Assembly (NCBI GenBank): GCA_036278935.1
Contig: DASUKA010000063.1
Coordinates: 1-24,962, forward strand
Direction: 5' to 3'
DNA from: DASSNR01 sp036278935
GTDB taxonomy: Bacteria > Gemmatimonadota > Gemmatimonadetes > Gemmatimonadales > Gemmatimonadaceae
Length of the DNA stretch: 24,962 bases
Shown here: positions 14,418 through 23,551 of the stretch, one piece after another
Layout of the letters: every line of letters begins with the position of its first letter
Numbering within the stretch: the first letter of the stretch is position 1
Position numbers and translations under genes: made by a program
Notes under the pieces: model-generated
What the model was told of the DNA's origin: nothing
The model's database searches: none
Seen by the model: the letters and a program-made list of their open reading frames with translations, nothing else

Positions 14418-15857
14418 ATGAACGCCGACGGTCCTTCCGTTTCCACGCCGGTCGGGTCGAGCATGCGCCCGTTCCGCCTCCCGCGGTTTCTCCCCACACG
14501 CCGCCTGGCGCTCGTGACGGCGCTCTTCGCCCCGGTGTGGCTTCTCTCGTACTGGCGTGCGGGGTTCGTTGCCGCACTCCTGCTCACCGGGCTTCTCGTC
14601 GCGATCATCGTGAGCGACATCCTTCGCCTTCCCAATGGCAGCGCCTTCTCGGTGACACGCGACCTCCCGCCAACCGCGGGGATCGGCGACCAGGTGACAG
14701 GTTACTATCACGTTGCGGAGACTGCCTCGGCCTCGCCTGCGGCCCCGCGTGCTCTCACCCTGCACGACGCGATTCCCGCCGCGGTGGAGCGTCGCTTCGG
14801 CGCGCCCGATGCCGCACCGACGTCTGTGGCCCCGCCTGCACTGCGCTCCGTCAACGTCATGGTCGACGCGGGCGGGGCGGGCACCTCGATCCCCTTTGTG
14901 CTCACGGGCCGTGCACGAGGGCGATACCCGCTCGGCCCCGTCGTCCTACGCGTGCACGGCCCGCTCGGCCTCGTCCGCCGTACGCTGCGCTATCTGATGG
15001 ATGACGCCATCACCGTCACCCCCTCCATCGCGGGATTGCGCCGCTTCCGCCTGCTCTCCGTACAGCATCGCCTGCGCGATGCGGGCGTCCGCACCATCCG
15101 CCGGCGCGGCGAGGGGGCGAGCTTCACCACGCTGCGCGAGTACGTGCTGGGTGATGACCCGCGCCACATCGACTGGAAGGCAAGCGCGAGGCGCGACAAG
15201 CTGATCACGCGCGAGTTCGCCGCCGAGCAGGGGCAGACGGTGATGATCGCCGTAGATGCCGGCCGGATGATGACGCAGCTCGCCGGTCCCCTCCCCCGCT
15301 TCGAGTACGCCCTTTCCTCCGCGCTCGTGCTCGCGGACATCGCCATTCATTCCGGCGACCAGGTGGGGCTCATCGTGTTCGACGATGCGATCCGCGCGTT
15401 CGTCCCCGCCATGCGCGGCGCGACAGCACTCACCACGCTGCGTGACGCGCTCGCGCCAGTCGTGCCCACCATGGCGGAGCCCGATTACGCGGCGGCCTTC
15501 CGCGCGTTGGCCGCCCGCCATCGCAAGCGCTCGCTCCTGGTGCTCTTTACCGACGTGATCGATGCGCGCGCATCCCAGGCGCTCATCGCCTACACGGCTC
15601 GGAGCGCGGCGCGGCATCTGCCTGTGGTGGTCGCGCTGCGCAACGACACGCTGGTGCACGCCGCGGTCCCGGCATCCGGCGCATCCACGGCCCAGTTGTA
15701 CGAGAGCGCCGCCGCGGAGGAGTTGCTCCTCGCGCGCCATGCCGCGCTGCTCGACATGCGGCGCGCCGGCGTATCGGTGCTTGATGTCTCGCCTCACGCG
15801 ATGACCGCGGCGGTCATCAACCACTATCTGGAAATCAAGGCGCGTCAGGCGCTGTAG
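14418..15857 (+). CDS. DUF58 domain protein, MoxR partner
   Basis: About 479 residues from ATG 14418. Two closely spaced membrane helices near residues 30-70 (LALVTALFAPVWLLSYWRAG, VAALLLTGLLVAIIVSDI) are followed by a beta-rich extracytoplasmic or juxtamembrane domain. The DUF58 core begins at about 235: TLREYVLGDDPRHIDWKASA and RREKL-like RRDKLITREFAAEQGQTVMI, then a VWA-like fold with VDAGRMMT in place of a canonical DxSxS metal site. DUF58 proteins are standard partners of MoxR ATPases. The start is uncertain: the frame runs back into the moxR stop, with a GTG at 14307 and an ATG at 14463 as alternatives, and the strong Shine-Dalgarno-like site lies far upstream at 14256. Ends 13 bp inside the convergent RDD-SpoIIM gene. 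Confidence 0.88.
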   Translation: MNADGPSVSTPVGSSMRPFRLPRFLPTRRLALVTALFAPVWLLSYWRAGFVAALLLTGLLVAIIVSDILRLPNGSAFSVTRDLPPTAGIGDQVTGYYHVAETASASPAAPRALTLHDAIPAAVERRFGAPDAAPTSVAPPALRSVNVMVDAGGAGTSIPFVLTGRARGRYPLGPVVLRVHGPLGLVRRTLRYLMDDAITVTPSIAGLRRFRLLSVQHRLRDAGVRTIRRRGEGASFTTLREYVLGDDPRHIDWKASARRDKLITREFAAEQGQTVMIAVDAGRMMTQLAGPLPRFEYALSSALVLADIAIHSGDQVGLIVFDDAIRAFVPAMRGATALTTLRDALAPVVPTMAEPDYAAAFRALAARHRKRSLLVLFTDVIDARASQALIAYTARSAARHLPVVVALRNDTLVHAAVPASGASTAQLYESAAAEELLLARHAALLDMRRAGVSVLDVSPHAMTAAVINHYLEIKARQAL

Positions 15858-17722
15858 GCGTCAGCGTCAACCGACACGAGGTCCACTGCCCCACGCCCGC
15901 GCGTGAGGTAGAATACCAGACAGAGCGCCGTGAACGCCGAGACGAGCCACTTCCAGAGCGGCGGCCACGACGCGCGCGGCGAGATGAGCCCCTCAATGCT
16001 GCCGGCCGCGAGCAACAGGATCGTGGACGCCGTGATGAGCCGTAGCGCGCGCCGCCCCTGCCGCACCAATGCCTCGCGGCGCGTCAACTCACCCGGCAGC
16101 AGAATGGCACGCGCCAGGAGCAGGCCGGCGCCGCCCGCGATGCAGATGGCGCTCAGCTCGAGCACACCGTGCGGCGCCACGAACGCGAGTATCTGATGCG
16201 CGATCCCTTTGCTGTGATACAGCCCGATGGCCGCGCCGATACTGATGCCGTTGTACACGAGCAGGAACACCGTTCCGACGCCGGCCGTCACTCCCGCCGC
16301 GAAGGAGAGGTAGGTCACCTGGACGTTGTTCGCGATGATCCGGCTGGCCATCACTGGACGCTCGAGCTGCGAGATCGTGATGTACCCCCCTCCGGTCCTG
16401 TCGCGCACCACACCGTTCTCGGCCCGGTCGAGCATGAGTGGCGGCAACAGGTCGGCGGCCACGGCGGGGTGCGATACAACCGCCTGAAAGGCGATGAGCG
16501 CCGGCCCGAAGAGCAGCGCGGCAGCGAGGAGAATCGCGCCCGCCGAGCGCCGGATCTCGCGCGGCACTTCCACCGTGACGAAGCGCCAGCCGGCTGACAG
16601 GGGCACCGCGTTCCGCCTGTACAACAGATTGTGACCTGCCGCAACCAGCCGCCCCGCCTGGAAGAGCGCGTCGCTCTCCCGCCCGTGCGCCGCTGTTCTG
16701 AGGCGGGCCAGATCGGCGGCCAACTCGCGGTAGCGCGCCACGAACTCGCTCACCTCCTCCTCGGAAAGGGCACGCAGCCCGCGCCGCTGCGCACGGGCCA
16801 GCAGCGCGGCGAAGGCGCGCCACCGCTCGGCGCCACGCGCCACAATCGCGTGCGCCTCGCGTGATGCGCCCACGTCGCCCTTCGCGGCCACGCCGCGCTC
16901 GCGTGCGGCCCGTTCCATGGAGTGCAGCTCGACGAGCCTCCGCGCGGGACTCGCGTCCATGGCAGGCAGGCGATCGCGAAAGCGCTCCAGCATCTGCGCC
17001 ATGAGCGCGGCGCGGCGGGTCGCATCGAGAGCGCGCCGCCGCTCCAGAAAGCGGTCGAGCAAAGCGAATTCATCATCGGTCAGCGCCGCCGAGACCGCTG
17101 GTGCCGACCGGAACCCCGCGGCGCGCGGGGTGCGTGGGCGGGCCGCGTTACTGTCTACCGGCAGCTCCCGCGCGACGCGCTCGCGCACCACGATGGTGCC
17201 CGCGATATGGTCGCCCAGCCGCTTCCCAGAGCGCGACATAGCCGCGGCCACGACGCCGACACCATAGGTGAGCGCCGGTTGCATGTCGATGGCGCGTGCG
17301 ATATTCCGCAGCGCCGAGGTGGTCCACGACACGGAGAAGCCGCCGTCCTGCACCACGCGAATGCCGATACGCCGCTTACCCGGCGTCTGCCCATCCCAGA
17401 GGACCTCGAACAGCAGGTAGTACCCCCACAGGATGGCGAACTGGAGAAAGGCCACCAGCCCGAGTGCCCAGGCGCCCGTCAGCTGCTCGATCGCCGAGCC
17501 GGCGCCTTTGTCCGTGACCACGGTGAGAAATACGAGCGTCACGAGCACCAGCGCGAGGAGGACACCCACGCAGATGAGCGCGTCGATCAGGGCCGCCGCG
17601 GCGCGCGAGCCGATGCCCGCAATGGAATACGAGAAGATGGCCTGCTCGGGGGTCTCGATGTCCACGAGCTGCTCGTATGTGCCGCTCACACGAGCAAGGG
17701 TGGCGTCCTCTGCAGGGGTCAT
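15845..17722 (-). CDS. RDD - SpoIIM (DUF95) fusion membrane protein
   Basis: A 625-residue fusion. The RDD domain (about 26-182) has AGIGSRAAAALIDALI, membrane helices at about 43-68 and 84-106, and the signature DGQTPGKRRIGIRVV, ending in GKRLGDHIAGTIVV. A charged helical linker (about 183-265) leads to a SpoIIM/DUF95 domain: FVARYRELAADLARLRTAA, then membrane helices with NNVQVTYLSFAAGVTAGVGT, VYNGISIGAAIGL and APHGVLELSAICIAGGAGLL, the most conserved stretch of the family. RDD and SpoIIM-like proteins are usually separate genes within MoxR/DUF58/DUF4129/DUF4350 clusters; here they are one protein encoded tail-to-tail with that operon. ATG 17722 has no clear Shine-Dalgarno site. Role unknown; likely a membrane partner of the MoxR system. 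Confidence 0.9.
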   Translation of the reverse strand: MTPAEDATLARVSGTYEQLVDIETPEQAIFSYSIAGIGSRAAAALIDALICVGVLLALVLVTLVFLTVVTDKGAGSAIEQLTGAWALGLVAFLQFAILWGYYLLFEVLWDGQTPGKRRIGIRVVQDGGFSVSWTTSALRNIARAIDMQPALTYGVGVVAAAMSRSGKRLGDHIAGTIVVRERVARELPVDSNAARPRTPRAAGFRSAPAVSAALTDDEFALLDRFLERRRALDATRRAALMAQMLERFRDRLPAMDASPARRLVELHSMERAARERGVAAKGDVGASREAHAIVARGAERWRAFAALLARAQRRGLRALSEEEVSEFVARYRELAADLARLRTAAHGRESDALFQAGRLVAAGHNLLYRRNAVPLSAGWRFVTVEVPREIRRSAGAILLAAALLFGPALIAFQAVVSHPAVAADLLPPLMLDRAENGVVRDRTGGGYITISQLERPVMASRIIANNVQVTYLSFAAGVTAGVGTVFLLVYNGISIGAAIGLYHSKGIAHQILAFVAPHGVLELSAICIAGGAGLLLARAILLPGELTRREALVRQGRRALRLITASTILLLAAGSIEGLISPRASWPPLWKWLVSAFTALCLVFYLTRGRGAVDLVSVDADAYSA

Positions 17723-18092
17723 GAGCAGTCGAAAGAGAGGACAGTCCGCATCGCGCGATCCGGGAGCGGAACGTCGTGGGAACGACGAGCGGGACCTCGG
17801 CCTTCATTCAGGGGAGATGTCCGGCGATTCCTATTCCGGAAGTTCATGCGCTCAGCGCGCCCTCATTGAGCCCATTCGACACCTCTGGTTGATACGATTC
17901 ATGACGCCGATACGCAAGATTGACAGTCCGCCAGACGCTGAAATGGTGGTCCAGCCCTTGCGCCTGTCCGGTTCGAGTCTGCACCATTGCGCCTTCGTCG
18001 CGCTCCCCGGGGCCATGGGGGTTCCGGGCCGCGAGCGGCCGGGCGCGCGAAGGGAAGCTCGCCGTGAGCATCCCGTCACCCTCGAGGTCACC
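17723..18092. other. Divergent intergenic region
   Basis: 370 bp between the RDD-SpoIIM gene (minus) and the metalloprotease-barrel gene (plus). The plus frame of the barrel gene is open right through it, but the encoded stretch is unlike a protein and precedes a clear signal peptide. A weak pair TTGATA (17889-17894) and TACGCA (17911-17916), 16 bp apart, is the only promoter-like plus-strand signal seen. No RNA gene was recognised. Confidence 0.4.
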
Positions 18093-21000
18093 ATGAAATT
18101 CCGCACGGGAGCACTGGTCCGCCTGGCGACCTGGCTCACGGTCGCGCTCTGCACGTTGTTCTTCTCGCCCATGCGGGCCGCGGCGCAGTACTTCGGTCAG
18201 AACAAGGTGCAGTACGAGACGTTCGACTTCCACGTCATGCACACGCCGCACTTCAACATCTACTTCTATCCCGCGGAATCGCTCGCGGTGCACGACGCGG
18301 CACGCATGGCAGAACGCTGGTACACTCGCCACTCGGCGGAATTCAACTACCAGCTCAGCGACCGGAAGGCGATCGTCCTCTACGCCAACCAGCCCGATTT
18401 CCAGCAGACGAACGTGGTGGGCGGGCAGCTCACCGAGAACACGGGCGGCGTGACCGTCACGGCGGGCGTGCGCGACCGCGTGGTGCTCCCGCTCACGGGA
18501 AGTTATTTCGACAACAACCACGTGCTCGGCCACGAGCTGGTGCACGTGTTCCAGTATGACATCGCGATGAATCCCTCGCTCAGCAAGGGCGGGCTACAGC
18601 GCGTTGGCCAGCTCCCGGGATGGCTGATTGAAGGGATGGCCGAGTATCTCTCGCTCGGCCGGCACGATCCGCTCACAGCCATGTTCATGCGAGATGCGGC
18701 GCTCTACAACAACGTGCCCAGTATTCATGACCTCACCTACACGAACAAGTACTTCCCCTACCGATATGGGGAAGCGCTCTGGGCGTACATCGGGGGCCGG
18801 TGGGGCGACGCCGCCGTCACGGATGTGTATCGTGCCGCACTGCAGGTCGGGTGGAACAACGCCCTGATCCGCGTGCTGGGCGTGCCCAGCGACACGCTCT
18901 CCAAGGAGTGGGCCGAGAGCACACGCGAGACGTATTTGCCCACAGTCGCCGGTCGCACCGCGCCAAACTTCGCGGGTGAGCGTGTGCTGGCCGAGGAAGA
19001 GAAGGCCGGCACCATGAACATTGCTCCGGCAGTGAGCCCGGATGGACAGTACGTGGCCTTCTTTTCCAGCCGGAGCCTCTTCTCCACCGAGTTGTACCTG
19101 GCCGATGCGCACACCGGCAAGATCATCAAACAGCTCACGCACCCGTCCATCAACTCGCACTTCAACGCGCTCGCCTGGGAGTACACGGCCGGCACGTGGT
19201 CGCCTGATGGGAAGCGCTTCGCGTTCATCACCTACGCAGACGGGAACAACGAGATCGAGCTGCTGGACATCGCGTCGGGCAACATCACCAAGCACATCCG
19301 GCCGCAGAACGTTGGCGCGGTGATGACGATGGCCTGGTCGCCCGATGGCAACCAGATCGCTTTCTCCGGCATCAAGGGCGGAGTGAGTGATCTCTTCCTG
19401 TATAACCTGAAGACCGGCGCGACCAAGGAGCTCACGCACGACCGCTATGCGGACCTGCTTCCGGCATGGTCGCCCGACGGCAAGACGATCGCCTTCGCCA
19501 CGGATCGCGGCACGAACTTCGACAGCTTAACGTTCTCGCCGCTCCAGCTGGGATTGATGGATGTGGCGAGCGGCACCGTGAAGGTGGTTCCTACGTTCCC
19601 CGATGCCAAGGCCATCAATCCGCAGTTCTCGCCGGACGGGCGCAGCATCTACTTCATCGCCAATCCCGGCGGCTTCAGCGACATCTACCGCGTGGATCTC
19701 GCGAGTGGGCAGCTGTACCAGGTGACCAGGGTGGCAACCGGGGTGGCGGGAATCGCCGCCACGTCGCCCGCGATTTCCGTCGCGAGCAAGAGCGGACGTC
19801 TTCTCTTCTCGGTGTTCGAGAAGGACGGCTACCGCGTCTACGGGCTCTCCAGCGACAAGGCGCAAGGCACCCCCGTCACGACGGCGCAGGTGGCCACCAG
19901 CTTGGCCGGCGTGCTGCCGCCGTGGAACGCGCTCAAGACCAGTGCGGTGCTGCAGCGCCTGCAGGACCCCATGGGCGGGCTCCCCCCGCAATCGGCCGAC
20001 TACACCATCACTCCCTACCACGCGTCGCTGGGGCTCGAGTACATCGGCTCGCAGGGGGCAGGCGTGCAGGTGGGCGGGCCGTTCGGCACCGGCGCGATCG
20101 GCGGCATCGCGGCGGAGTTCGATGACATCCTCGGCAATCGCACGTTAGGCATGCAGCTCGGCGTGCAGGGGAGCATCAAGAACACCGCCGGTCAGCTGTA
20201 TTACCTGAACAGCAAGCATCGATGGAACTGGTCCCTCTCCGGAAGCCACATTCCCTATCTGAGCGGATTTCAGGATGCCTACCAGAACCAGAATGGCATC
20301 GTGTTCCGGCAGATCCTCTTCCGCGAATACGATGACCAGCTGGGCATCGGCACGCAGTACCCGTTCTCGGAGACCCGCCGATTCGAGATCAATGCCTCCA
20401 TCCGGCACATCGGCTACGGCACCGAGGTGGATTCCATCCTCACGGATCTGAACGGATTCCCCCTGGACGAGGGACAGGGAAGCGCCCCCTCGCCGCCGGG
20501 CCTCGTCCTCGCCCAGGTGGGTGCGGCGCTCGTGGGGGACAACTCGATCTTCGCGCTCACGGGCCCCATCAAGGGCACGCGCTATCGCTTTGAAGTGGAC
20601 CCGACCTTCGGCAACCTCACGTTCATGACCGCGCTCGCCGACTTCCGGCACTACATGTACCTCCGGCCGCTGACGTTTGCCTTCCGGGGCTTCCAGTACG
20701 GCCGGTATGGCAAGGATGCGCAGAGCGACCGCTTCTTCCCGCTCTACGTCGGGGATCCGTACCTCATTCGTGGCTACAACGTCACGAACTTCGACCCCGG
20801 CGAATGTACGCGCCGCGGTCCGGCGGACAGCGCGAACAGCTGCCCTGTATTCGACCGGCTGCTCGGCAGCCGGATGGCGGTCCTCAATTTCGAGCTGCGG
20901 ATCCCGTTCGTCGGCCCCGATGTGCTGGGGAGTCTGATCCACTCCAACTTCCTTCCGATCGATCTCGTGCCGTTCTTCGATGCCGGCATGGCCTGGAACA

Positions 21001-21185
21001 AGGGGGAATTCCCGAACATCGAGTTCAGCACCAACAGCACGGGTCGCATCCCGGTGTTCAGCACCGGCCTTGCCGCCCGAATCAACGTGCTGGGCTACAC
21101 CGTCGTGGAATTGTACTACGCGCACCCATTCCAACGACCTGACAAGAACTGGGTGTTCGGCTTTCAGCTCCAGCCGGGGTGGTAG
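18093..21185 (+). CDS. Metalloprotease - PD40 propeller - outer-membrane barrel fusion
   Basis: A 1030-residue three-part protein with a signal peptide ending at about 31 (RAAA-QYF). The N-terminal part (about 40-290) looks like a gluzincin peptidase (peptidase MA-like): GHELVHVFQYD gives HExxH at His147/Glu148/His151, and WLIEGMAEYLS near 178-188 offers the third zinc ligand (probably Glu180). Next are five PD40/TolB-type propeller repeats with SPDG motifs near 315, 370, 416, 460 and 513. From about 635 onward the sequence is an outer-membrane barrel with BamA-like end features: YLIRGYNVTNF (about 890), SRMAVLNFELRIPFVG, VPFFDAGMAW, and a final strand ending in Trp. It would place a protease and a propeller in the periplasm, tethered to the outer membrane. 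ATG 18093 is preferred (GAGG 6 bp upstream, start of signal peptide). Substrate unknown. Confidence 0.85.
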   Translation: MKFRTGALVRLATWLTVALCTLFFSPMRAAAQYFGQNKVQYETFDFHVMHTPHFNIYFYPAESLAVHDAARMAERWYTRHSAEFNYQLSDRKAIVLYANQPDFQQTNVVGGQLTENTGGVTVTAGVRDRVVLPLTGSYFDNNHVLGHELVHVFQYDIAMNPSLSKGGLQRVGQLPGWLIEGMAEYLSLGRHDPLTAMFMRDAALYNNVPSIHDLTYTNKYFPYRYGEALWAYIGGRWGDAAVTDVYRAALQVGWNNALIRVLGVPSDTLSKEWAESTRETYLPTVAGRTAPNFAGERVLAEEEKAGTMNIAPAVSPDGQYVAFFSSRSLFSTELYLADAHTGKIIKQLTHPSINSHFNALAWEYTAGTWSPDGKRFAFITYADGNNEIELLDIASGNITKHIRPQNVGAVMTMAWSPDGNQIAFSGIKGGVSDLFLYNLKTGATKELTHDRYADLLPAWSPDGKTIAFATDRGTNFDSLTFSPLQLGLMDVASGTVKVVPTFPDAKAINPQFSPDGRSIYFIANPGGFSDIYRVDLASGQLYQVTRVATGVAGIAATSPAISVASKSGRLLFSVFEKDGYRVYGLSSDKAQGTPVTTAQVATSLAGVLPPWNALKTSAVLQRLQDPMGGLPPQSADYTITPYHASLGLEYIGSQGAGVQVGGPFGTGAIGGIAAEFDDILGNRTLGMQLGVQGSIKNTAGQLYYLNSKHRWNWSLSGSHIPYLSGFQDAYQNQNGIVFRQILFREYDDQLGIGTQYPFSETRRFEINASIRHIGYGTEVDSILTDLNGFPLDEGQGSAPSPPGLVLAQVGAALVGDNSIFALTGPIKGTRYRFEVDPTFGNLTFMTALADFRHYMYLRPLTFAFRGFQYGRYGKDAQSDRFFPLYVGDPYLIRGYNVTNFDPGECTRRGPADSANSCPVFDRLLGSRMAVLNFELRIPFVGPDVLGSLIHSNFLPIDLVPFFDAGMAWNKGEFPNIEFSTNSTGRIPVFSTGLAARINVLGYTVVELYYAHPFQRPDKNWVFGFQLQPGW

Positions 21186-21215
21186 CGCGAGCGGCTGGGT
21201 CGGCTCCGCGGTACG

Positions 21216-21527
21216 TCAGGGGCGGAAGATGTCCTGAATCCAGCGGATGGTCCTGAACGGGACGACCATCAGGAGCGGCGTGAGCGCGGCCACCGCCAGG
21301 AGCCGGACCGCGATGCTTTCCTCGCGCAGCCGCTGGATCCAGCCGCGCGAGCGTGCGCTCGGCATGCCGATGCCGGTGGCGTACATCGCGTACAGGTGCT
21401 CCTGGCGCGCGGCCTCCGCCTCCGCGTCTTCCTCACCCGAGGGCGCGACTGGGCGCGCGCAGTAGAGACAGCGCGTGGATTGATCCGAGATCTGTCGGCC
21501 GCAAACGCGGCAGGCTATCATCGCCAT
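21216..21527 (-). CDS. Small zinc-ribbon membrane protein
   Basis: A 103-residue protein with an N-terminal zinc ribbon (Cys6-x2-Cys9 and Cys20-x2-Cys23), an acidic Ala/Glu linker (about 31-42), and one membrane helix near 75-91 followed by a short basic tail. Similar small proteins pair a zinc ribbon with a membrane anchor; none has a role that can be assigned from this sequence. ATG 21527 puts the ribbon at the N-terminus; the frame is open upstream to 21692 with low-quality sequence. ATG 21521 is another possibility. No strong Shine-Dalgarno site is visible. Its stop lies 30 bp beyond the end of the convergent protease-barrel gene. Confidence 0.7.
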   Translation of the reverse strand: MAMIACRVCGRQISDQSTRCLYCARPVAPSGEEDAEAEAARQEHLYAMYATGIGMPSARSRGWIQRLREESIAVRLLAVAALTPLLMVVPFRTIRWIQDIFRP

Positions 21528-21717
21528 GGCATGATCGAGCGCGGTGCGGCACCTTGCCGCAACAGGGCGCGGATGGTGGGCGGCTCCAGTATGCGGAATA
21601 GCGCCCCTCGCATCATGGACGACCGGACAGCGGCGGGGTTTCCGCGCACTGCCCCGCGCACTCGCGGCGCAGCGCCGCATCCGCCGCATCACGACCTCAC
21701 CTCCTCTTGATTCCTCG

Positions 21718-22809
21718 ATGTCAGCATCCGTTCAGGATCTCGAAACGCCTGCGCTTCTGGTGGACCTCGATCGCCTGGAGCGCAATCTCGATCGCATGGC
21801 GGCGTACACCGCCGGGCACGGGCTCGCGCTCCGACCGCACGTCAAGACGCACAAATCGCCGTGGCTTGCGGGCCAACAGCTACGACGAGGCGCGGCCGGA
21901 CTCACCTGTGCCACGCCGCGCGAAGCAGAGGTCATGAGCGCGGCGGGAGACAACCTGTTGCTCGCGTATCCACCCATTGGCACGCGCAAGCTCGAGCGAC
22001 TCATGGCTCTTCCCGCGCCTGTGCGCCTCACCGTGGCTCTCGATTCAGCCGCGGCCGTCGAGCCACTCGCGGCAGCGGCTGCGCTCCACGATCGTGAGGT
22101 TGGCGTCTACATAGAGGTCGACGTCGGGATGCATCGGGTCGGCGTGTGCTCCACAGCTGAGGCCATCGCGCTGGCGCGGCTCGTGCGCGCGCGGCCCCCG
22201 CTCGCCTACGCCGGCATCGCGTTCTACCCGGGACACATCCGCGCACGGGGGAGCGAGCAGGCGCCGCTCATCGAGCAGCTCGGCGCCGCACTCGCTCAGC
22301 TGCTCGCGGAGCTCGATCGCACCGGTCTCGCGCCGCCCGTGGTGAGCGGAGGCTCAACGCCAACGGCGTGGCACGCGCATGAGATCGATGGACTGACCGA
22401 GGTACGCCCTGGCACCTATGTGTTCAATGACCGCGCGACGGCCGAGCTCGGGGCATGTGCGTGGGACGACTGCGCACTCACCGTGCTCGCCACGGTGGTG
22501 AGCACCGCCGTGCCTGGACAGGCCGTCGTGGACGCCGGCACCAAGGCGCTGGGGCGCGAGCCGCTTCCCGGAGCCCCCGGGCAGGGCTTCGGTGTGCTTC
22601 TCGACCGCCCAGAGGTGACCGTCGCCCGCATGTCGGAGGAGCACGGCATACTCGACCTTCACGCCACCGTGTGGAAGCCGGAGGTGGGCGAGCGCGTCCG
22701 CATCATTCCCAATCACGTCTGCATCGCGGTGCACCTGGCGGACGCTGTCCATGGTGTGCGCGAGAGCGCGGTGGAGACAGAGTGGCCCGTGGCGGCGCGC
22801 GGACGGTGA
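21718..22809 (+). CDS. D-serine dehydratase / D-threonine aldolase-like PLP enzyme
   Basis: A 363-residue fold-type III PLP enzyme of the alanine-racemase-like DSD family. The N-terminal signature is LETPALLVDLDRLERNLDRM, followed by LRPHVKTHKS with the probable PLP lysine, then YIEVDVGMHRVGV, AGIAFYPGH, VVSGGSTPT and LTEVRPGTYVFND. The C-terminal domain has SEEHG and IPNHVC. The His-x-Cys in NHVC is the zinc pair described for eukaryotic-type D-serine dehydratases; D-threonine aldolases have His-x-Asp at that place, so D-serine dehydratase or a related D-hydroxyamino-acid activity is favoured. The reaction would be D-serine to pyruvate and ammonia. ATG 21718 begins the conserved region directly; no Shine-Dalgarno site. 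Ends 19 bp from the convergent hydrolase gene. Confidence 0.82.
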   Translation: MSASVQDLETPALLVDLDRLERNLDRMAAYTAGHGLALRPHVKTHKSPWLAGQQLRRGAAGLTCATPREAEVMSAAGDNLLLAYPPIGTRKLERLMALPAPVRLTVALDSAAAVEPLAAAAALHDREVGVYIEVDVGMHRVGVCSTAEAIALARLVRARPPLAYAGIAFYPGHIRARGSEQAPLIEQLGAALAQLLAELDRTGLAPPVVSGGSTPTAWHAHEIDGLTEVRPGTYVFNDRATAELGACAWDDCALTVLATVVSTAVPGQAVVDAGTKALGREPLPGAPGQGFGVLLDRPEVTVARMSEEHGILDLHATVWKPEVGERVRIIPNHVCIAVHLADAVHGVRESAVETEWPVAARGR

Positions 22810-22828
22810 CGGTGAAGGCCGGCCTGCA

Positions 22829-23551
22829 TCAGCGCGTGCCCGCCGTTTCATCCACTCTCTCCGCCAGGGTGCGCAGCACCTCCTTGTCCAGGCGGTGGCC
22901 GCCGTCGAAGGTGATGAGCTCGGTTGAGAGCCCTGCTCGCTGCAGTCGCGCACGCTCGGCGGCCATGGCGCTCTCGCTCACGTACTCATCGTGAGTACCG
23001 AGCACGAGGGTAGGCCGCATGGCGACAAGCCGGTCGTGTTGGGCGGCGACGTCGAGCTCGCCCGGAAGGAGCCCGCCCCACAGCACCAGGCGGTCGATCC
23101 GCACCCTGGTGTGCACCGCCCACCGTGCCGCGGTAGCAACGCCCTGCGAAAAACCTAGCAGGACCATCGCCGGCTGCGATGTGCCGAGCCGGCTGGCAAG
23201 TTGCGCGTACACGGCATCGAGATACCCCATCTGATCCTCGATCTCGTGCAGTCGGTCCTCGCGTGTCATCCAAGTGGCGCCGACGCGGGCCCTGGCGTGC
23301 GTGGCGCCCATCGCCGGGTCGAGATAGAAGCGCGAGAGCGCTTCGGGCGCTGCGATCAGACGATGCGCATCATCCAGCACGCCCAGGTAGCGGATGAATC
23401 GCGCGGCCAGCTGGCTGTAGCCATGACAGGCCAGCCACAGCTGCCGTACGGGCGCCATAGGGGCGTCGGCGGCGCCGAGCGTGTAGTAGCGCGCGGTACG
23501 CGATACCACCAGATGGTGTTCGTGAATCACGATCGCGCTTTGCCTTGCCAC
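22829..23551 (-). CDS. Alpha/beta hydrolase, phospholipase/carboxylesterase-like
   Basis: A 240-residue cytoplasmic hydrolase without a signal peptide. The nucleophile elbow is GFSQG (Ser135); the probable Asp is 188 in VLGTHDEYV and the His is 219 in FDGGHRLD, completing a Ser-Asp-His triad at normal spacing. An oxyanion-hole-like segment LWLACHGYSQ is near 38-47. The fold matches the small esterase / YpfH-like branch (Abhydrolase_2). The substrate cannot be read; carboxylic esters or lysophospholipids are possible. The start is GTG 23551. It converges on the D-serine dehydratase-like gene and is divergent from the BON gene. Confidence 0.82.
   Translation of the reverse strand: MARQSAIVIHEHHLVVSRTARYYTLGAADAPMAPVRQLWLACHGYSQLAARFIRYLGVLDDAHRLIAAPEALSRFYLDPAMGATHARARVGATWMTREDRLHEIEDQMGYLDAVYAQLASRLGTSQPAMVLLGFSQGVATAARWAVHTRVRIDRLVLWGGLLPGELDVAAQHDRLVAMRPTLVLGTHDEYVSESAMAAERARLQRAGLSTELITFDGGHRLDKEVLRTLAERVDETAGTR

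Noticed and set aside
17433..18092. Upstream extension of the protease-barrel frame
   Set aside because: It would overlap the RDD-SpoIIM gene and put 220 unrelated residues before an obvious signal peptide at 18093.
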